NCBI GenBank assembly: GCA_024138025.1
Contig: JAMXBD010003377.1
Location: forward strand, 1-64,000
From: Combretum micranthum
Taxonomy: Eukaryota > Streptophyta > Magnoliopsida > Myrtales > Combretaceae
Length of the DNA stretch: 64,000 nt
Reading direction: 5' to 3'
Shown here piece by piece: positions 60,519 to 64,000 of the stretch. The notes below the pieces were generated by a model. The model worked only from the letters and a program-made list of their open reading frames with translations. It had not been told where the DNA came from and did not search any database. Position 1 is the first letter of the stretch. The number at the start of each line of letters is the position of its first letter. A program made the translations under genes and the position numbers.

Positions 60519-63500
60519 ATCAAGTGTATCGAGCACACTATTTTTATAAAAGTAATTGTTGGTACTAAGTCATATCCACAATGAATAGTGTGCTAGCTCC
60601 CATTGTAATAGGATCGTCTATAACTAGGCGAATCAATGAGAATAATTAATTTTTGACTTTATAAATTGTGAAATTTTTTCTAATTCAGTGGGATTTCCAA
60701 TACCAAAATTGATCTCGGTCATGAATCAATTGGTATATCTATTCTATCAATCAATATTGTGTTTACATATGTCAAGTCATTAATGGTTCATGATTTCAAT
60801 CATTGAATCACTAGATTAAAGCTCTTTTTCCAAAGTATGCAATTGCCTAAGATTAATCGATTAAAAAACTAATTATTTGACTAACCCATATTTAATTCCC
60901 CAAACTCTCATCAAGTTAAAGCTAATATGTCTATGCTATTCTTAATCCAAATTAACTTTCATGAACATGGCTAGAAAAAGGTTTTCCCAAATACAAAATT
61001 AGTTCTAACATGTCTTCCAAAATATCTAAAACATATGCTCCATAAAATCAAATCTATAAGCACATAATTAACTAATAGCTTAAAACACCAACCTCATAAG
61101 CCACATTTATTAATTCATGATCCTAACAGACAAGAACAAGTCTTGATCATCATCCTAAACATGAAATAAAGAAAAAAATGGAAAAACCTCATCTCGAATA
61201 TCTCTTAGATTAAATAAGCTTACCCACTTGCTCCCCGCTTAGAATCCACCAGAGAAATTAAAGAAAACAAAAGTTACTATTCAATACCATCTCCAACTAT
61301 CTAGTCTCATGTTTGTTTGTGTCAACCGAAAATGGCCTTCGGTCTTCAATGTGAGTCTTTGATGAGCTTTGGCCCAATATTCCCTATATACTGCCCGTTC
61401 TGTGTTGACCATAAAAAGCTATCAGAATGTTTCTATGCTTAAGCTTTTGCCCACGTATCTCAATCGCATGTTGGACTTGGTCTCTCAGTTACATGGCCCA
61501 ACACAGGAAGAACAAGCCACCGTCCGTTGCAATATATGTCAGGCTTGGCTGCCAAGATTAGTTTTCACATCACTTGGGTCTGCCATGGTGTGTTCAGCAC
61601 AAATGGCACGACATGGGCTGTCCTCTGTTAATGCAAAACAGCCCAACAATGTCACTTGTTCGGAGCCGGTATTTGCTTGGAAGATGCTGGGAACCGATTT
61701 GTCTTATAGCTGTGGTTTTTTAACCAAGATGGGCCAGATTTTGAACCTAATTTTCCAAATTTGTTGCATGTAAAACTTATTATAAAATGTGTTAGTGAAG
61801 GCGTAGCCACAAATGACGCCGCATGAATTTTTCTTTGCGTATTCTTTCATATCCAGCCAAATCATAGTATGAATTTAGTTTGTGAGATCTCTAGAGGTCC
61901 ACAGATGCAGAAAAATATAAACTCTTTTCCTCTCTCTACACTAAAGATGAAACCCTCAAACTTTCCTTTAGGAATAGTTCCATCTTTAGGGAGCATGAGT
62001 TTGGTTTATCAAATTGCTGAAGGTCCATACATGCAAATATGTGTGTGTGTGTGTGTATAAAGTTTTGTTTCGGTTATTGAAAAATTAAAAAAATTGAAGA
62101 CGGAAAAGTGTGGTATGCAGTGAAAGAAGAAGGTCGCAGGTTATGTTTGCGGCTTCAATATTAGACACAGGCACAGCAGTAAACTATTTCGGGAATTAGT
62201 TTTAAAATCTAGCCCCTATTCCCACAAAAACCTTGCAGCTGCACCTGCACCTGCACCTGCACCTCACATGCATGTCTGATCTGCTCTCTTGTGTCATGGC
62301 TGCTCTGTTCTGAACATTACTCTTCTTGTCAGGTTCATGTTCTCATCTCGTGTCCTCTTGGCCCGGTCATGACTTGCTCACGTCTGGCTTACTCAACAGT
62401 TAAGCTCTTCTTAATGTGCCGCTTGGGTCTGGTCGCCAGCTTGAGCTTCAGCTTTGGATGTCAGGTGCAGGTCTGTCGTGGTGCTCAAATGTCTTTCACG
62501 AGTGGTTCGTGTAGATGAGCTCTTGAGAGCTGCCCGTCTTCTCCGATCCTCTCCTTAGACATATCTCGTTCATCATCCTTGTGAGCTTGAGTCTTTGAAT
62601 TTGCAAACCTGGTAACTCTGTACAGTAAACTGCTCTTCCATCACAGGACTGATCTGATATGTGTTGTTGTTACGAGCCGCTAAGGTCTCGTGTAGCTCCG
62701 CATGGACTTGCAAGAGCTGCTAATGCTGCAGTTTTTTTTTTATAGAAAATGGACGCTGATTTGGATTGGATAGCTACTCTAACAAGAGATAATTTGATTT
62801 GTCCTCTCATCTATCACTGCTCGCAGTTTTGTCTCGATCTTAAACTTACCAAAAGGCAATTGGAGTTAGCAAGGTGAAAACGAGGCACATCTGACCAAAT
62901 GTAAATGACAAAACATTAAGCATCAGCAAGATAGTATTTACTGTCTTTTTTTCCTATTGTTTTCATATCGTAGTTACTTTTGTGTATGAGTAAATCCTTT
63001 CTTCCGAAGTTTATTCAATCTTTTTGCTAACCATTTTTCATCCAAAATGTTATCAAATTCTACATCTTCTCATACGTCAGAAAAGGTAGCAAACCCTTTT
63101 ACCAAATCTTGTTTCTTCGATGCTTGCTAGCATGTAGTGTTGAGCTTCATTGACTTTCAAAGAATTAGAGGCATCTTCAATCTTGGTTGAACATCATGAA
63201 GCCACTCAATAGATTCTCAACAAAATTCATAAGGAAATTTCCGGGATTTTTCCGAGTTAAGCCTATTGTTATGTACCATTGATGAATAAAGGTAGAGGTT
63301 CAAAAGTGCTTCGAGAAGAACATAAAAATGTCATTTAGTTTTTTATATGTTGTTAGTACTTTAATCTGTAAGAATAATAACAATATGCAAAAGCCCACGC
63401 TGAATTTGCAATTTGATCAAATAACCAACAATAATTTGTCCATCCTTTACAAACCAAAGTGATTTGGGGTTGATATACTCCCATGTATAGCTTTTCAACA

Positions 63501-64000
63501 ATAATAAATTAATGGCAAATCAAACAAATTCCATTTTTGTAGCCTAATATGGTCTCTAGCCCCAAAAGATAAAGACATCCCAATGCGGTGTTTCTGCTGC
63601 TATCCTGGGCTGTCACAACGATGCCACAGCCCTTAGTATTTATTTGCATTTTCATAATCTTGACTACTCCATTAATAGAAAGAACAAATATCAGAAAGCA
63701 TCAACAGAAGCTCTAACCAGTAGTTCCATTTGTTAGAGAATAATATTTTTCCTGCATCATTTTTTACACGCTGAAGTGGAACTAAAAGCAAGCAATTACA
63801 GTTTCTCTTGATAGAGACAAGGACAGTACCACTTAAAAACATAATTTAAAATTCAGTTCAATTAAACAGCAAATATAACTTCAATAATTAAATGAAAATC
63901 CAGGAACTTGCTTTTCCATGAGTAATGTAAAGTTTGCAATTGAAGTTTGGGACTGCATGTCAGCATTAGTTGGGAAAGATTGAAGCCTGAATGTGTTCTT
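60519..64000. other. Intergenic region; no gene recognised
   Basis: The stretch 60530-61320 has the look of retrotransposon-derived non-coding DNA but shows no diagnostic motif. 61350-62720 is less AT-rich and holds two open frames (61369-61773 and 62291-62518) that start without ATG and match no protein I recognise. A CACCTG hexanucleotide repeat lies at about 62240-62264 and a GT run at 62041-62056. Nothing is recognised from 62720 to the end. Confidence 0.35.
62237..62265. repeat. (CACCTG)n hexanucleotide repeat
   Basis: About four to five units of GCACCT in a short array inside a locally GC-richer stretch. CACCTG and its complement CAGGTG are also E-box words, but with no gene nearby a regulatory role is speculative. 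Confidence 0.85.

Noticed and set aside
61369..61773. 134-codon open frame
   Set aside because: It starts at TTG, matches no protein I recognise and lies in probable retroelement-derived DNA.
1..64000. Viral insertion, CRISPR array, biosynthetic cluster or new defence system
   Set aside because: No direct spacer-repeat array, no caulimovirus-type domain set and no cluster of co-oriented enzymes could be seen; all polymerase and integrase motifs are explained by the two LTR elements and the copia fragments.

Overview
The window is nuclear DNA of a flowering plant, most likely a eudicot. It is AT-rich, with GT-AG introns of 80 bp to 2.6 kb, nested LTR retrotransposons primed by initiator tRNA-Met, and many MITEs. 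Only two host genes can be supported. Everything else is mobile DNA, its debris, or sequence in which I recognise nothing. I see no tRNA, rRNA, CRISPR array or bacterial-type operon, and no convincing new multi-gene system.

Layout. 1-2.6 kb: pyrimidine-rich, possibly LTR-derived, no gene. 2.57-3.42 kb: a Harbinger/Tourist-like element with a cluster of TCGCGA palindromes. 3.7-4.9 kb: an intact single-exon S40-type senescence regulator gene with a W-box and a CACGTC element upstream. 4.9-15.5 kb: intergenic, with several MITEs and three fold-back elements of one family. 15.5-24.57 kb: a full-length but frame-broken Ty3/gypsy element (Tekay/Del-like) on the minus strand. 24.75-33.01 kb: two direct copies of a block holding the end of a Ty1/copia pol gene, an LTR-like start, a CACTA MITE and a ~265-bp tandem repeat. 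The second copy carries a 2-kb CACTA element and one more repeat unit.

33.1-45.1 kb: a plus-strand rhamnogalacturonate lyase-like gene (polysaccharide lyase family 4) that I could resolve into 16 exons. All junction phases agree, but three single-base deletions break the frame. It is either a very young pseudogene or a functional gene with homopolymer errors in the assembly. Its introns hold a hAT element with a perfect 8-bp target duplication, a CACTA MITE with a perfect 3-bp duplication, and a fold-back element containing another MITE.

45.1-49.3 kb: LTR-like fragments. 49.31-57.35 kb: a complete but decayed Ty1/copia element (SIRE/Maximus-like) on the minus strand with a perfect ATCAA target duplication and a run of 38 G in one LTR. 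57.35-64 kb: intergenic sequence without a recognisable gene.

The two host genes have no evident functional link. The mobile elements document repeated nesting: CACTA into a copia-derived block, a MITE into a fold-back element, and several elements into introns of the lyase gene.
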